The notes: a model not told the origin generated them from the sequence alone. Positions 43,701 through 52,773 are shown, counted from the stretch's first letter. The stretch is DNA of 64,000 nt from an uncultured Lachnospiraceae bacterium (GCA_947384285.1 CANDGI010000010.1:27015-91014), one strand, 5' to 3'. Translations and numbers: made by a program.

Positions 43701-45558
43701 GTATTGGAAAAGACCAGAAAAGCTGAAATTACGGGGAATACAGTCTAGCATTATGCTTACGCTTTCTGTGATATCCTTTTCTCTTCTGCTGATTCTTGGG
43801 ATTGTTATGTACCTTAGATTCTCTGCTTCCGCCAGGCAGGAGATGATATCAAGCACAGAAAGGCTGATAGAGCAGACAGGGGAAAGCCTGGAGGATTACC
43901 TGGTCCGTATGCGCAGAATATCAGATTCTGTCTATTATAATGTGATAAAAGAGAGTGATTTTTCCAGCCAGAATAAGGATATCCAGAGGGGGATGAATCT
44001 TTTATACGAGGCAAACCGGGATAACCTGCGCAGCATTGCGGTATATAACGATTACGGCAGCCTTGTGGCAGCGGAACCGGTGGCATTGCAGAAGGAAGAC
44101 CCGGATATTACACAGCAGGGATGGTATCAGCAGGCCATGGAGGAGATGGAGAACATGCATTTTTCCACGCCTCATATCCAGAATCTGTTTGATGATGCAG
44201 CATTCCGCTATTATTGGGTGATTTCTTTGAGCCGTGTGGTGGAGCTTACGGATCGGGGCACGTCCCAATCTGGAGTTTTGCTTGTAGATATGGATTATTC
44301 CAGTATTGAAAGGATGATGAAACAGATTAATTCTTCCAGCAATGGGCAGTATTTCTACCTGTGCGACGGCAGCGGAAAGATTATTTACCATACGCGCCAG
44401 ATACAAATCAGCAAAGGCATTGCGGCGGAGAACAGCATACAGGCTGCAGCATATAAGGATGGGGTCTATGATGAGGTGTTTGAGGGAGAGGGCAGAAAGG
44501 TGATTGTCAATACCATCAGTTATACCGGGTGGAAGCTGGTGGGCGTGATTCCCTATTCGGCTTTTACCTATGGAATGTTTAACATCCGGTATTTTATTGT
44601 AATTTTCCTGCTTTTGATGGCTATGATGCTGGTGTATGTAAACCGCATGGTTTCTGTTAGGATTTCCAGCCCTATCCTGAAGCTGAATCATTCCATTCTG
44701 GAGTATGAGGCAGGAGAGACGCCGGAAATTTATATTGGCGGATCTAAGGAAATCAGGTACCTGGGGCTTTCGGTGCAGAATTCCTATGAGCAGATTGACA
44801 AGCTCATGAAAGAGATTGTGCTGGAGCAGAATGAGCGAAGAAAAAGCGAGCTGGATGCGCTGCAAAGCCAGATTAATCCCCATTTTCTGTACAATGCCTT
44901 GGATTCAATTATCTGGATGGTGGAAAGCCAGCGGAATGACGATGCTGTCTTTATGATTTCTGAGCTGGCGAAGTTTTTTCGCATCAGCCTTTCGAAAGGA
45001 AGGACGGTTATCAGCATCAAAGATGAGCTCCAGCATGCCAAAAGCTATATGAATATACAGAAAATCCGGTATAAAAATGCTTTTGCTGCTGTATTCGATG
45101 TTGACCCGGATATCTGCGGCTGCTGTACCGTAAAATTAATTCTGCAGCCAATCCTTGAAAATGCCATCAACTATGGGATGGTGGATATGGATGGCTGCGG
45201 GGAGATTAAGGTGGTTGGGAAGCAGGAGAATGGAAAGATTATCCTTTCTGTGATTGATAATGGCATGGGGATGCCTGAGGAGGAGGCCCGTCTGTTATTG
45301 ACGGACAATAACAGAGTTCCCAAGCATGGCTCCGGGGTTGGGATAATCAATGTAAATAAGCGCATCCAGGTGCTCTTTGGAAAAGAATATGGGCTTTCCG
45401 TCAAAAGCGAGCTGGATGAAGGGACAGAAGTGTCCATCTGCATCCCGGCGATCCCCCACACAGAAGAAAATAGAAAAGTTCTGGAGAAGGGATATATTTT
45501 CAGCAAGGAAGAATTGGCGGAGAAAGAAATTTGGGGAATCAATCATGAAGAATCATAA
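43681..45558 (+). CDS. YesM-type sensor histidine kinase
   Basis: 625 aa from the ATG at 43681 inside the end of the regulator gene (a GTG at 43690 is also possible; GGAG lies at 43675-43678). Membrane helix at about 22-45, a large extracellular dCache-like domain (about 46-300), a second helix (YFIVIFLLLMAMMLVYV), a HAMP-like segment, the His_kinase motif QSQINPHFLYNALDSI with H401, and a HATPase with ILENAINYGM and GSGVGIINVNKRI. Pairs with the upstream YesN. Followed immediately by a membrane-anchored sugar-binding protein that may be its co-sensor. Confidence 0.9.
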   Translation: MQIVGNKYWKRPEKLKLRGIQSSIMLTLSVISFSLLLILGIVMYLRFSASARQEMISSTERLIEQTGESLEDYLVRMRRISDSVYYNVIKESDFSSQNKDIQRGMNLLYEANRDNLRSIAVYNDYGSLVAAEPVALQKEDPDITQQGWYQQAMEEMENMHFSTPHIQNLFDDAAFRYYWVISLSRVVELTDRGTSQSGVLLVDMDYSSIERMMKQINSSSNGQYFYLCDGSGKIIYHTRQIQISKGIAAENSIQAAAYKDGVYDEVFEGEGRKVIVNTISYTGWKLVGVIPYSAFTYGMFNIRYFIVIFLLLMAMMLVYVNRMVSVRISSPILKLNHSILEYEAGETPEIYIGGSKEIRYLGLSVQNSYEQIDKLMKEIVLEQNERRKSELDALQSQINPHFLYNALDSIIWMVESQRNDDAVFMISELAKFFRISLSKGRTVISIKDELQHAKSYMNIQKIRYKNAFAAVFDVDPDICGCCTVKLILQPILENAINYGMVDMDGCGEIKVVGKQENGKIILSVIDNGMGMPEEEARLLLTDNNRVPKHGSGVGIINVNKRIQVLFGKEYGLSVKSELDEGTEVSICIPAIPHTEENRKVLEKGYIFSKEELAEKEIWGINHEES

Positions 45559-46519
45559 AAAGATGTTTATTTTGATAGAGCTCCTTTTAGCTTTTGCCGT
45601 GGCCTTTTTGGTTTTTACCATGTTTTGGGAAAAAAACGGAAAAGCCAAATACAGGATTTCCGTTGTAATCCAAGATTCAGATGATGGACAGTGGTCGGCT
45701 TTGAAATATGGGTTGAAAATGGCGGCAGAGGATCAGGGAATGGAATTGTTTATCGTTAGCACGGGCGGAGGCTTGACGGCTGAGGAGGAAAAAAGCCTGC
45801 TTCAGAATGAAATTGACCATGGGGCGGATGCGGTGATCGTACAGCCCGCTCCGGGGAAGGATACGGAAAAAGCATTGGAGGATGTTAAAAAAAGAGTTCC
45901 GATAATGCTTGTAGAGGGAGGGGTATTTTCGGAGAAGGAAGATTCCTGGCTTCCGGTTGCCGGATCTGATAATTATGGGATGGGGAAAGCCTTGGCGGAG
46001 GAGCTGCTGAAGGATTACAGCGGAAATGCGGATGGAAAGATATTCGGGATTCTCACGGAATATTCTGATTCAGAAGCCTTGGCCCGCAGGGCGGAGGGCT
46101 TTATAGACGCAGTGAAAAAGAAGGGGGCAGAAATCAGCTGGTTTGCTGCAGATGATTTTTCCGAGAGCGGGAAAGATTCCCTGGAATCATTGCCGAAGGT
46201 GGATTTTGTGATTGCCCTTGATGATAAGAGCCTTCGGACAGCGGGAAAATGTTCGGCTGCAAACAATCTGCATGGGGCGCTGGTCTACGGAATCGGCCAT
46301 TCCACGGAAGCGGTCTATTACCTGGATACCGATAAAGTCCAGTGCCTGGTGGTGCCGGATGGATTTCAGGCAGGATACCAGAGTTTGACGCAGGTGGCGC
46401 AAAGCCTGGGACATTATTTCCGCAGCGTGCAGGGACAGGTGGTTCCTCATACGGTGCTTCGGAAAGAGACTTTGTTTTTAGAAGAAAACCAGGACATTCT
46501 TTTTACAATGAGCCAGTAA
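45545..46519 (+). CDS. Membrane-anchored periplasmic-type sugar-binding protein
   Basis: 324 aa from the ATG at 45545, overlapping the kinase stop by 14 bases. A single N-terminal hydrophobic helix (FILIELLLAFAVAFLVFTMFW) without lipobox or obvious cleavage site suggests a permanent anchor. The rest is a type I periplasmic-binding fold of the ribose/galactose class (ISVVIQDSDDGQWSALKYGL, DAVIVQPAPGKDTEKAL, VAGSDNYGMGKALAEEL). Family precedent: in clostridial XylFII-LytS systems an anchored sugar-binding protein gates a sensor kinase. The tight coupling to YesM suggests the same here; this is inference. Confidence 0.82.
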   Translation: MKNHKKMFILIELLLAFAVAFLVFTMFWEKNGKAKYRISVVIQDSDDGQWSALKYGLKMAAEDQGMELFIVSTGGGLTAEEEKSLLQNEIDHGADAVIVQPAPGKDTEKALEDVKKRVPIMLVEGGVFSEKEDSWLPVAGSDNYGMGKALAEELLKDYSGNADGKIFGILTEYSDSEALARRAEGFIDAVKKKGAEISWFAADDFSESGKDSLESLPKVDFVIALDDKSLRTAGKCSAANNLHGALVYGIGHSTEAVYYLDTDKVQCLVVPDGFQAGYQSLTQVAQSLGHYFRSVQGQVVPHTVLRKETLFLEENQDILFTMSQ

Positions 46520-46535
46520 AGCAAAGAGGTATATT

Positions 46536-47567
46536 ATGGGAGTGAGAAAGTATTTGGCGGCGATGATGGTGATAAGCGTATGTATGCAGTTTTTCTGTGC
46601 CTGTGGAAAGCAGCAGGCAGATATGCCGCAGAAAATCCAGGTAGGGGTGACATTCTATAACCAGAGCGATATCTTCCTCAATGAGCTGATTGCATGTTTA
46701 AAGCAGCAGCTTGGGCTTTTGGAAAGCGACAGGCTTGAAATTACAATGATGGTAAGGGATGCGGCTGGTTCCCAGCGTACCCAGGACGATCAGGTGGAGG
46801 AATTGATTGCCATGGGGTGCAATGTTCTCTGCGTGAACCTGGTGGACCGGGCGGATCCGTCAGAAATCATTGACCTTGCCAGGGAAAATGACGTGCCCAT
46901 TATCTTTTTTAACCGGGAGCCTGTGGCAGAGGACATGCAGCAGTGGGATGGATTATACTATGTGGGGGCAGATGCCAGCCAGCCCGGGGCGTTGCAAGGG
47001 GAGCTGGCTGCCGAAATGATACAGAAAGACGATTGGATTGACCGCGACAAGGATGGGAAAATCCAATATGTGGTTTTGGAAGGGGAACCAGGGCACCAGG
47101 ATGCAATTTTCCGTACAGAGAACGCGGTAGATACCTTAAAACGCAGCGGGATTGAGCTGGAAAAGCTAGGAAGCGGGATAGCAAATTGGGACCGGGCCCA
47201 GGCGCAGAACAGGATGCTGCAGATGATTGGCCAGTATCCCAATCAGATTGAGCTGGTTTTGGCAAATAATGATGCGATGGCTCTTGGAGCCATTGACGCT
47301 TATGAAAAATTAAATTATACGGAGTCCGCGTTTCCTGTTTTTTTCGGGATTGATGGAACGGAGGCTGGGCTTAAGGCGGTGATAGATTCCAAACTGTCCG
47401 GGACAGTATATAATGACAAAGAAGGGCAGGCGGCTGCCATGGCAAAGCTGGCGGCTGCACTGGTTACAGAGGATGGAATGGACAGCCTGGAGTTTGAAAA
47501 TGATAAGTATATTTATTTGTCTTATTTTAAAATCACAGATGACAATATCAAAAACTTCCTCCCATAG
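46536..47567 (+). CDS. MglB-like galactose/glucose-binding lipoprotein (second copy)
   Basis: 343 aa. Signal peptide ending in a lipobox-like FFCAC, so probably lipid-anchored. Mature domain resembles D-galactose-binding proteins: KIQVGVTFYNQSDIF, a calcium-loop-like DRDKDGKIQYV, VVLEGEPGHQDA and LANNDAMALGAIDAYEKL. It lacks the long linker and the extra ~100 residues of mglB upstream. It may supply the MglAC importer with another sugar or feed the sensor. Starts 16 bases after the previous gene; its stop lies inside a ~77-bp tandem duplication. Confidence 0.87.
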   Translation: MGVRKYLAAMMVISVCMQFFCACGKQQADMPQKIQVGVTFYNQSDIFLNELIACLKQQLGLLESDRLEITMMVRDAAGSQRTQDDQVEELIAMGCNVLCVNLVDRADPSEIIDLARENDVPIIFFNREPVAEDMQQWDGLYYVGADASQPGALQGELAAEMIQKDDWIDRDKDGKIQYVVLEGEPGHQDAIFRTENAVDTLKRSGIELEKLGSGIANWDRAQAQNRMLQMIGQYPNQIELVLANNDAMALGAIDAYEKLNYTESAFPVFFGIDGTEAGLKAVIDSKLSGTVYNDKEGQAAAMAKLAAALVTEDGMDSLEFENDKYIYLSYFKITDDNIKNFLP

Positions 47568-47676
47568 TTTGAACCATATGCTGCCGGAAATGTATATGTT
47601 ATTTTAAAATCTCAGATGAGAGTATCCCTAATTTTCTTCCATAGTTTGAACTTTTGTGCTGCCGGAAGTATATATT
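47523..47676 (+). repeat. ~77-bp diverged tandem duplication over the stop codon of the binding-protein gene
   Basis: The stretch from TATTTTAAAATC (47523) through ATAGTTTGAAC and GCTGCCGGAA is repeated from 47600, with scattered substitutions. The first unit contains the last ~15 codons and the stop. Confidence 0.8.
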
Positions 47677-47699
47677 ATAATAAAAGTTCAGGAGCCATA

Positions 47700-49415
47700 A
47701 TGGCAGTAAACAGTGAGAAGTTTGAAAATTTATTGAATCTTGCCCTGGACGCCACCGGGCGGGAACGGGAAAAATCCCTGCAGCTGGGGGTAGGGTTCGA
47801 GCCGGAGGAAGACAAGTGGGAGCTGATTGTAAAGTATTCTGGGAATATTATGCGCCTGGCAGAGGAAAATCCTGACATACAGGTTGTGGAATTGATGAAT
47901 GAGTATGCGATTTTGTACGTGCCGGAAAATGATATGGAGCAGGTGGCGTTGGCGCCGGAGGTAGAATATGTGGAAAAGCCCAAGCGGCTTTATTTTGCAG
48001 TGCAGGAAGGGAAACAATCTTCCTGCATTACGCCTTTGCAGGGGGCGCGTTATCATCTGACCGGGAAAGGCGTGATCGTGGCCGTTTTAGATTCCGGCAT
48101 TGACTACAGCCACCCGGATTTCCGGAATGAGGATGGCAGTACGAGGATTCTTGCATTGTATGATGAGACATTGGATCGGGAATTTACCCAAGAGGAGATT
48201 AATCAGGCATTGGAGAGTTCCGATGAGCAGGAGCGGTTTCGTATCGTTCCAAGCCGGGATTCTTCCGGGCATGGTACCCATGTGGCAGGGATTGCGGCAG
48301 GAAGCGGCAGGGCTTCGGGAGGGGTGAACCGGGGCGTGGCATATGAAAGCCCTCTGCTGATTGTGAAGCTTGGCACCCAGGAACCCAATGGATTTCCAAG
48401 AACCACACAGCTGATGCGGGGCCTTGATTATGTGGTGCGCAAGGCGCTGGAATACCAGATGCCTATGGCGGTCAACATCAGCTTTGGGAATACTTATGGC
48501 TCCCACAGCGGAACGGCATTGCTGGAAAGCTATATCAATGACATTTCCAACTACTGGAAGACCAGCATTTCCATTGGAACCGGGAATGAGGGGGCGGCCA
48601 GAGGCCATACGTCCGGCATTTTAAAGCAGGGCGAGGCGAGAGAGATTGAGCTGGGCGTGGGAGAATATGAGACGTCCATTAATCTGCAGATTTGGAAGTC
48701 TTATGTGGATCAGTTTGATATCGTTTTGGTACACCCCTCTGGCATCCGGGTCGGACCCATACGCCAGATTCAAGGTCCCCAGCGTTTTGTGCTGGATAGG
48801 ACGGAACTGCTGATTTATTATGGAGAACCAAGCCCCTATAATCTTTACCAGGAAATTTATGTGGATTTCCTTCCGGCCTATGATTATATTGACGGAGACA
48901 TTTGGAAAATTTTGCTGGAGCCGGAACGGATCGTCCGGGGCAATTATGACCTGTGGCTGCCCGGCCAGGCTGTTTTAAACCAGGGGACGGGATTTTTGTT
49001 TCCGATTGAGGAGACCACTTTGACAATTCCTTCCACGGCGGAAAAGGCCATCTCTGTGGGGGCGTATGATGCAAGATATAACCAGCTGGCGGATTTTTCC
49101 GGCAGGGGCTTTACCAGGCAGACCAACCAGGTGAAACCAGATTTGGCCGCCCCTGGGGTTGCAATACGTTCTGCCGCCCCTGGGGGCGGCTATGCGGTGC
49201 GCAGCGGCACCTCCATGGCCACGCCCTTTGTGACAGGGAGCGCGGCGCTTTTGATGCAGTGGGGGATTGTAGAGTATAATGATCCCTATCTGTATGGGGA
49301 AAAAGTGAAGGCCTATCTGATCAGGGGCGCAAAGCATCTTCCTATTTTGCGGGAGTATCCCAATCCGGCGTTGGGCTGGGGCGTTCTGTGTCTGAGGGAT
49401 AGTATGCCGGCTTGA
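47700..49415 (+). CDS. Subtilisin-like serine protease, S8 family (clostridial Csp-like)
   Basis: 571 aa from the ATG at 47700 (CAGGAG at 47689-47694). Catalytic triad in place: D131 (AVLDSGIDYSHPDF), H191 (SSGHGTHVAGIAAG), S505 (SGTSMATPFVTG), with the oxyanion Asn in ISIGTGNEG. No signal peptide. A ~100-residue N-terminal region resembles the prodomain of Csp-type proteases, which in clostridia process cortex-lytic pro-SleC during germination, and a ~120-residue insertion sits before the Ser region as in that group. Given the spore genes in the window a germination role is plausible but unproven. The 3' end of a paralogue survives 3.4 kb downstream. Confidence 0.9.
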   Translation: MAVNSEKFENLLNLALDATGREREKSLQLGVGFEPEEDKWELIVKYSGNIMRLAEENPDIQVVELMNEYAILYVPENDMEQVALAPEVEYVEKPKRLYFAVQEGKQSSCITPLQGARYHLTGKGVIVAVLDSGIDYSHPDFRNEDGSTRILALYDETLDREFTQEEINQALESSDEQERFRIVPSRDSSGHGTHVAGIAAGSGRASGGVNRGVAYESPLLIVKLGTQEPNGFPRTTQLMRGLDYVVRKALEYQMPMAVNISFGNTYGSHSGTALLESYINDISNYWKTSISIGTGNEGAARGHTSGILKQGEAREIELGVGEYETSINLQIWKSYVDQFDIVLVHPSGIRVGPIRQIQGPQRFVLDRTELLIYYGEPSPYNLYQEIYVDFLPAYDYIDGDIWKILLEPERIVRGNYDLWLPGQAVLNQGTGFLFPIEETTLTIPSTAEKAISVGAYDARYNQLADFSGRGFTRQTNQVKPDLAAPGVAIRSAAPGGGYAVRSGTSMATPFVTGSAALLMQWGIVEYNDPYLYGEKVKAYLIRGAKHLPILREYPNPALGWGVLCLRDSMPA

Positions 49416-49582
49416 ATTAGAAAAGTAGGGAAATGTTTTGTAATTAGAAATGAGAAAAGATTGAGTGTAATAAGAGGGCATGTTATACTAATATTTAGAA
49501 GTATTTCAAAATCCGAAAGAGAGGGTTAACAGCGTTTGACTGATAGCATCATATAAAAAATGTAAATTGCTTTTTTAGGAAA

Positions 49583-49611
49583 TTGTGTATGTGATATGAA
49601 AATGGTATAAT
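49583..49611 (+). promoter_or_regulatory. Promoter of the Rpn-like gene
   Basis: TTGTGT (49583-49588), 17 bases, TATAAT (49606-49611), 28 bases before the start. Confidence 0.6.
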
Positions 49612-49639
49612 GTAAATTAAGAAATATGGAGGATTATAT

Positions 49640-50557
49640 ATGGGAAATATATATGATGGAGCATTCCGGACAATCGTAAATGATTGCCGTCAGATGCTCA
49701 TCCCAGTAATCAATGAGATTTTTGGGGAGGGCTATACAGGGAATGAAAAAATAGAGTTTCATCCCAATGAGCATTTTATTGATCAACAGGATGCAGTGAA
49801 CCAGGAAAGAATAACAGACACTAATTTCATCATATATGGAAAGAAAAAGAAGAAATACCATCTTGAATGTGAGAGCAGTCTGCCAGATGGGCGGATGACA
49901 ATCAGATTATTCGAGTATGATGCACAGATAGCGTTAGATGAAGGTGAAGTCGTTCACGAAACATTGACAGTGACATTTCCCAATACAGCAGTGCTGTATC
50001 TGAGGAATTATAAAAAGACACCTGACAAAATGCAGTATGTAATAAAAACACCAGGCGGAAGTGTAGAGTATGATGTTCCAATTATGAAAATACAGGAATA
50101 TTCTCTGGAAGATATTTTTTCAAAAAACTTATTACTGCTAATTCCGTTTTATATTTTTTCACATGAAAAGGATTTTAAGGTGTATAATAGTAACGAACAA
50201 AGGCTGGAAGAACTGCGGGCAGAATATCAGGATATTTTAAGAAGGCTTGATGAACTGGAGCAGGAAGGGATGATTGGGGCGTTTGACAAACGTACTATTA
50301 TAGAGCTTTCACGTGATGTGATAAAAGAAATCGCAAAAAAGTACGAGAATGTGCAGAAAGGAATAGGTGAAATGATGAGCGGGGCGTTAATTGAAACAGA
50401 AGCAAGGACAATTTTGAATAAAGGAAAAGCGGAAGGCAGAAAGGAAGCTGCTCTCAGAATGTTACAGGACGGAGAATTGCCAATGGATAAGATTGCAAAA
50501 TATTCAGGGTTAGATATTACAGAAGTAGAGTTACTTGCAGGGATTCAGATGGTGTAA
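49640..50557 (+). CDS. Rpn/YhgA-like PD-(D/E)XK nuclease family protein
   Basis: 305 aa. The segment RITDTNFIIYGKKKKKYHLE followed by CESSLPDGRMTIRLFEYD matches the PD-(D/E)XK core of the Rpn-type 'putative transposase' nucleases (Asp in the first strand, ExE in the second; the usual final Lys is replaced by Ser). The C-terminal third is a helical tail with KAEGRKEAALRMLQDGELP, the degenerate repeat end seen in this family. Such genes are multicopy and mobile in gut Firmicutes; E. coli RpnA promotes recombination and nicks DNA. AT-richer than the neighbours. RBS GGAGG at 49629. Confidence 0.75.
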   Translation: MGNIYDGAFRTIVNDCRQMLIPVINEIFGEGYTGNEKIEFHPNEHFIDQQDAVNQERITDTNFIIYGKKKKKYHLECESSLPDGRMTIRLFEYDAQIALDEGEVVHETLTVTFPNTAVLYLRNYKKTPDKMQYVIKTPGGSVEYDVPIMKIQEYSLEDIFSKNLLLLIPFYIFSHEKDFKVYNSNEQRLEELRAEYQDILRRLDELEQEGMIGAFDKRTIIELSRDVIKEIAKKYENVQKGIGEMMSGALIETEARTILNKGKAEGRKEAALRMLQDGELPMDKIAKYSGLDITEVELLAGIQMV

Positions 50558-50637
50558 GAGGAGTGGAGATAGTTTGTGGTTACGAAACAGGGAAATGGCT
50601 TATAATAAAGGCATTTCCCTAATTTTATCTTAATTTA

Positions 50638-50806
50638 GGAAAGACATTGTCACGCTAAAGCGTGAAAGTGTCTTTCCTATAAGATAAAAAATAATATGCG
50701 CACTCGTGCGAATAGAAGATGTCACTGTGTGACCGCACTCGGCGCAGCAAAGCGTCCAAGCCGCTCATGATTGAGGGGGAGGGGGTTGAAGTGGGCTTGC
50801 CCACTT
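50638..50806. repeat. Cluster of short hairpins, possible mobile extragenic element or structured RNA
   Basis: Within 170 bases: an 18-bp imperfect stem GGAAAGACATTGTCACGC/GCGTGAAAGTGTCTTTCC (50638-50655, 50660-50677); CGCAC-TC-GTGCG (50699-50710); GTCAC-TGT-GTGAC (50721-50733); and AAGTGGGC-TT-GCCCACTT (50789-50806). The first may also end the Rpn gene. No protein frame crosses the stretch. Confidence 0.6.
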
Positions 50807-50944
50807 TGTTCCTTTATAGGAAATTGCGATTTTTGATGGTGCATGAGATAATATTATTATCTGTAAATTGTTAGATTGCAATGATATAGTATTTGCTAAA
50901 AGGATATATCAAAGGATCTTGCTTGTAGGAGAAAGGGAAAGCTA

Positions 50945-51238
50945 TGTTTTTCAAAAAATGCATGCAGAAAAATTTAGATTGTTAATGGATTATGACGTAA
51001 ATTGAGATAAAGAATTGATGCCTCTTGTTTTGGAAATAATAATGCTGGAAAACATCATCTATGAATTTGATGGATATGGTCGTTAGTGGAAATAACGTAG
51101 CTTTTGATGATTATTCTCTTCAATGCCATAAGAGCGTATATCAAACATTTGCTGGTTTTTGGAGCGGAACAATTTCATCTGGGGATTGTGTAAGTAAGAT
51201 TCGTTTTACGATGAAGAAGAAACGTAGGAGGTGTTGAT
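50945..51238 (+). pseudogene. Remnant of a P-loop ATPase gene
   Basis: One frame gives AEKFRLLMDYDVN before a stop; after frame changes a Walker-A-like CFGNNNAGK is read near 51030-51055, and restoring one A gives GNNNAGKTSSMNLM. A 55-codon frame then continues (MDMVVSGNNVAFDDYSLQCH onward) to a stop at 51236-51238. The motif style is that of OLD/SMC-like or AAA_15 ATPases that begin with a Walker A. Strongly AT-rich, with several stops, so inactive. Confidence 0.45.
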
Positions 51239-51333
51239 AATTTTTAGGCAAATTTTATAACATAGATGATAAAGAATTGTGTGGAAGACGGACGTAAGAA
51301 ATTACAGCAGATTTGGAATATGAAGGGAATGTT

Positions 51334-52429
51334 ATGTATAGAAAAATAGCGGAGAAATTGTATGAAAATTTTATAGTAAATACCAGTGCTGCAGCAATAC
51401 AGCAGAAAGAATCAAAATATTTTACAGTAAAGTCACCTATTACTATATTCACTATATAATAAGGATTGCCCTCCACATAGAAAAGATACCTTTATAGAAG
51501 AATTTATTTTTCGGGCATTAGGAATTCCATACCATACAATGGATGTAAATCATGTTTCTAATAATATAAATTTTGTGGAAAGCATTGTGAATAAGGAAAT
51601 AAATTATTTTATGTATAATGATGAGGTATACCATTTACAGACGTTGTATAAAATGAAGTCTTTTTCGTATTATGATTATTGCAAAATAGAAGAAATTATT
51701 ACTAATATAGAAATGGGTAAATATCATTTGCCTGCCCAAATTGAGTTTTACCAATATATCAGACAAGAGGAAGATAAGCAGCGCAGATTAATTTCTTTGG
51801 GTGCGCAGGAGCGGGTTGTCACAACGGCATTGGTTAATAAAATGATAATGTATCTCCAAAGAGATTATTCTTCTTATAGTTATCACCTAAATTTCGGAAT
51901 GGAAGGAGATGTATTTTATCCATGGATAAGTTCATGGATACGTTTTAAGAATGATGTTTCGCAGTATTTTTCGTATCCAATATTTGAAAATTTTTGCTGT
52001 GCGAAAGTAGATATAAAAGGATTTTATGATAACATATATTTACAAACAATGTTTGACAATATCATTCAGTATAAAGGCATAAAACAGCATGAAAAATTTA
52101 GCAATATATATAGATATTTAAATATTATAAATGAGAAAATAATGCTTGGAAGTGTTGGGGATTTAAGAGGGGTACCACAGGGGCCTGCTTATGCGAGAGT
52201 GTTGGCGGAAATGGTATTGGATGAAATGCTATCACAATTTTTTGAGAAATATTTATTGTACCAGGCGGTTAAAGTATATAGATATGTCGATGACATGTTC
52301 TTATTTTTTCCTAGTAGGATTGATGGTGAAAGCCTTATATCAGATTTATCAATTTTTTTGGAGGAACGAGGGTTGCATCTCAATACAAAAAAACTAAAAA
52401 CTATGGAAAAATTGGGGAATTATCTATAG
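51334..52429 (+). pseudogene. Reverse transcriptase of the defence-associated (unknown-group) type, 5' end frameshifted
   Basis: The frame 51539-52429 holds an RT domain: RRLISLGAQERVVTTALVNK (RT1-2 region), AKVDIKGFYDNI (RT3 with catalytic Asp), LRGVPQGPAYARVLAEMVL (RT4) and YRYVDDMFLFF (YxDD box). The frame is open upstream to about 51430 without a start codon (KDTFIEEFIFRALGIPYHTM). A second frame with its own ATG at 51334 and AAGGG site runs up to 51460 (MYRKIAEKLYENFIVN), so a single frameshift near 51440-51460 probably split the gene. No group II intron or retron RNA was recognised, so I favour a UG/DRT-type or abortive-infection RT. Very AT-rich. Confidence 0.7.
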
Positions 52430-52773
52430 TGGATAAACATGAATTACAGGAATTCCGGGATTTGAATTATGAAGTTTTCCAAGCAACCGAGGAGAATTGG
52501 ATTAACTTCGCAGATAAAAATGAGAATGAAGATATCTATGTTAGATATCTTTACCGAAAAAATAACTGGGATATTAATGATGCAAATTTAATTTTTAGTG
52601 AAAAAGTTAGCGCTTCTTTACAAGAAAAATACTTTAGGGAATTTTATAAAAAAATTTTGTGTTCTCAATGTGGAAGGGGTTCTTTATTCAGAAAATTTTT
52701 TATTAAAATAGGTTTACAGAAAACATTTGCAGATTATCAAAAGAGGGGAGGGAGAAAATCATACTTGGGCTAG
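52429..52773 (+). pseudogene. Probable C-terminal remainder of the RT gene
   Basis: 114 codons starting from GTG one base before the RT stop (TAGTG overlap) and in another frame. Sequence is Lys/Asn/Glu-rich and helical (EFRDLNYEVFQATEENWINF, EKYFREFYKKILCSQCGRG). No known domain. It fits an RT thumb/C-terminal extension separated by a second frameshift, or a small coupled partner gene. Same AT-rich composition. Confidence 0.4.

Noticed and set aside
48087-48608. 173-codon minus-strand frame inside the S8 protease gene
   Set aside because: It is a shadow of the strongly supported plus-strand gene with its full catalytic triad.
49640-50557. IS element with transposase at the Rpn-like gene
   Set aside because: Family members are nuclease-fold proteins often mislabelled transposase; no terminal inverted repeats or target duplications were found around it.
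51334-52773. Group II intron or retron
   Set aside because: No domain V-like hairpin, maturase X domain or msr/msd-like inverted repeat could be recognised near the RT, and the RT text fits defence-type RTs better.
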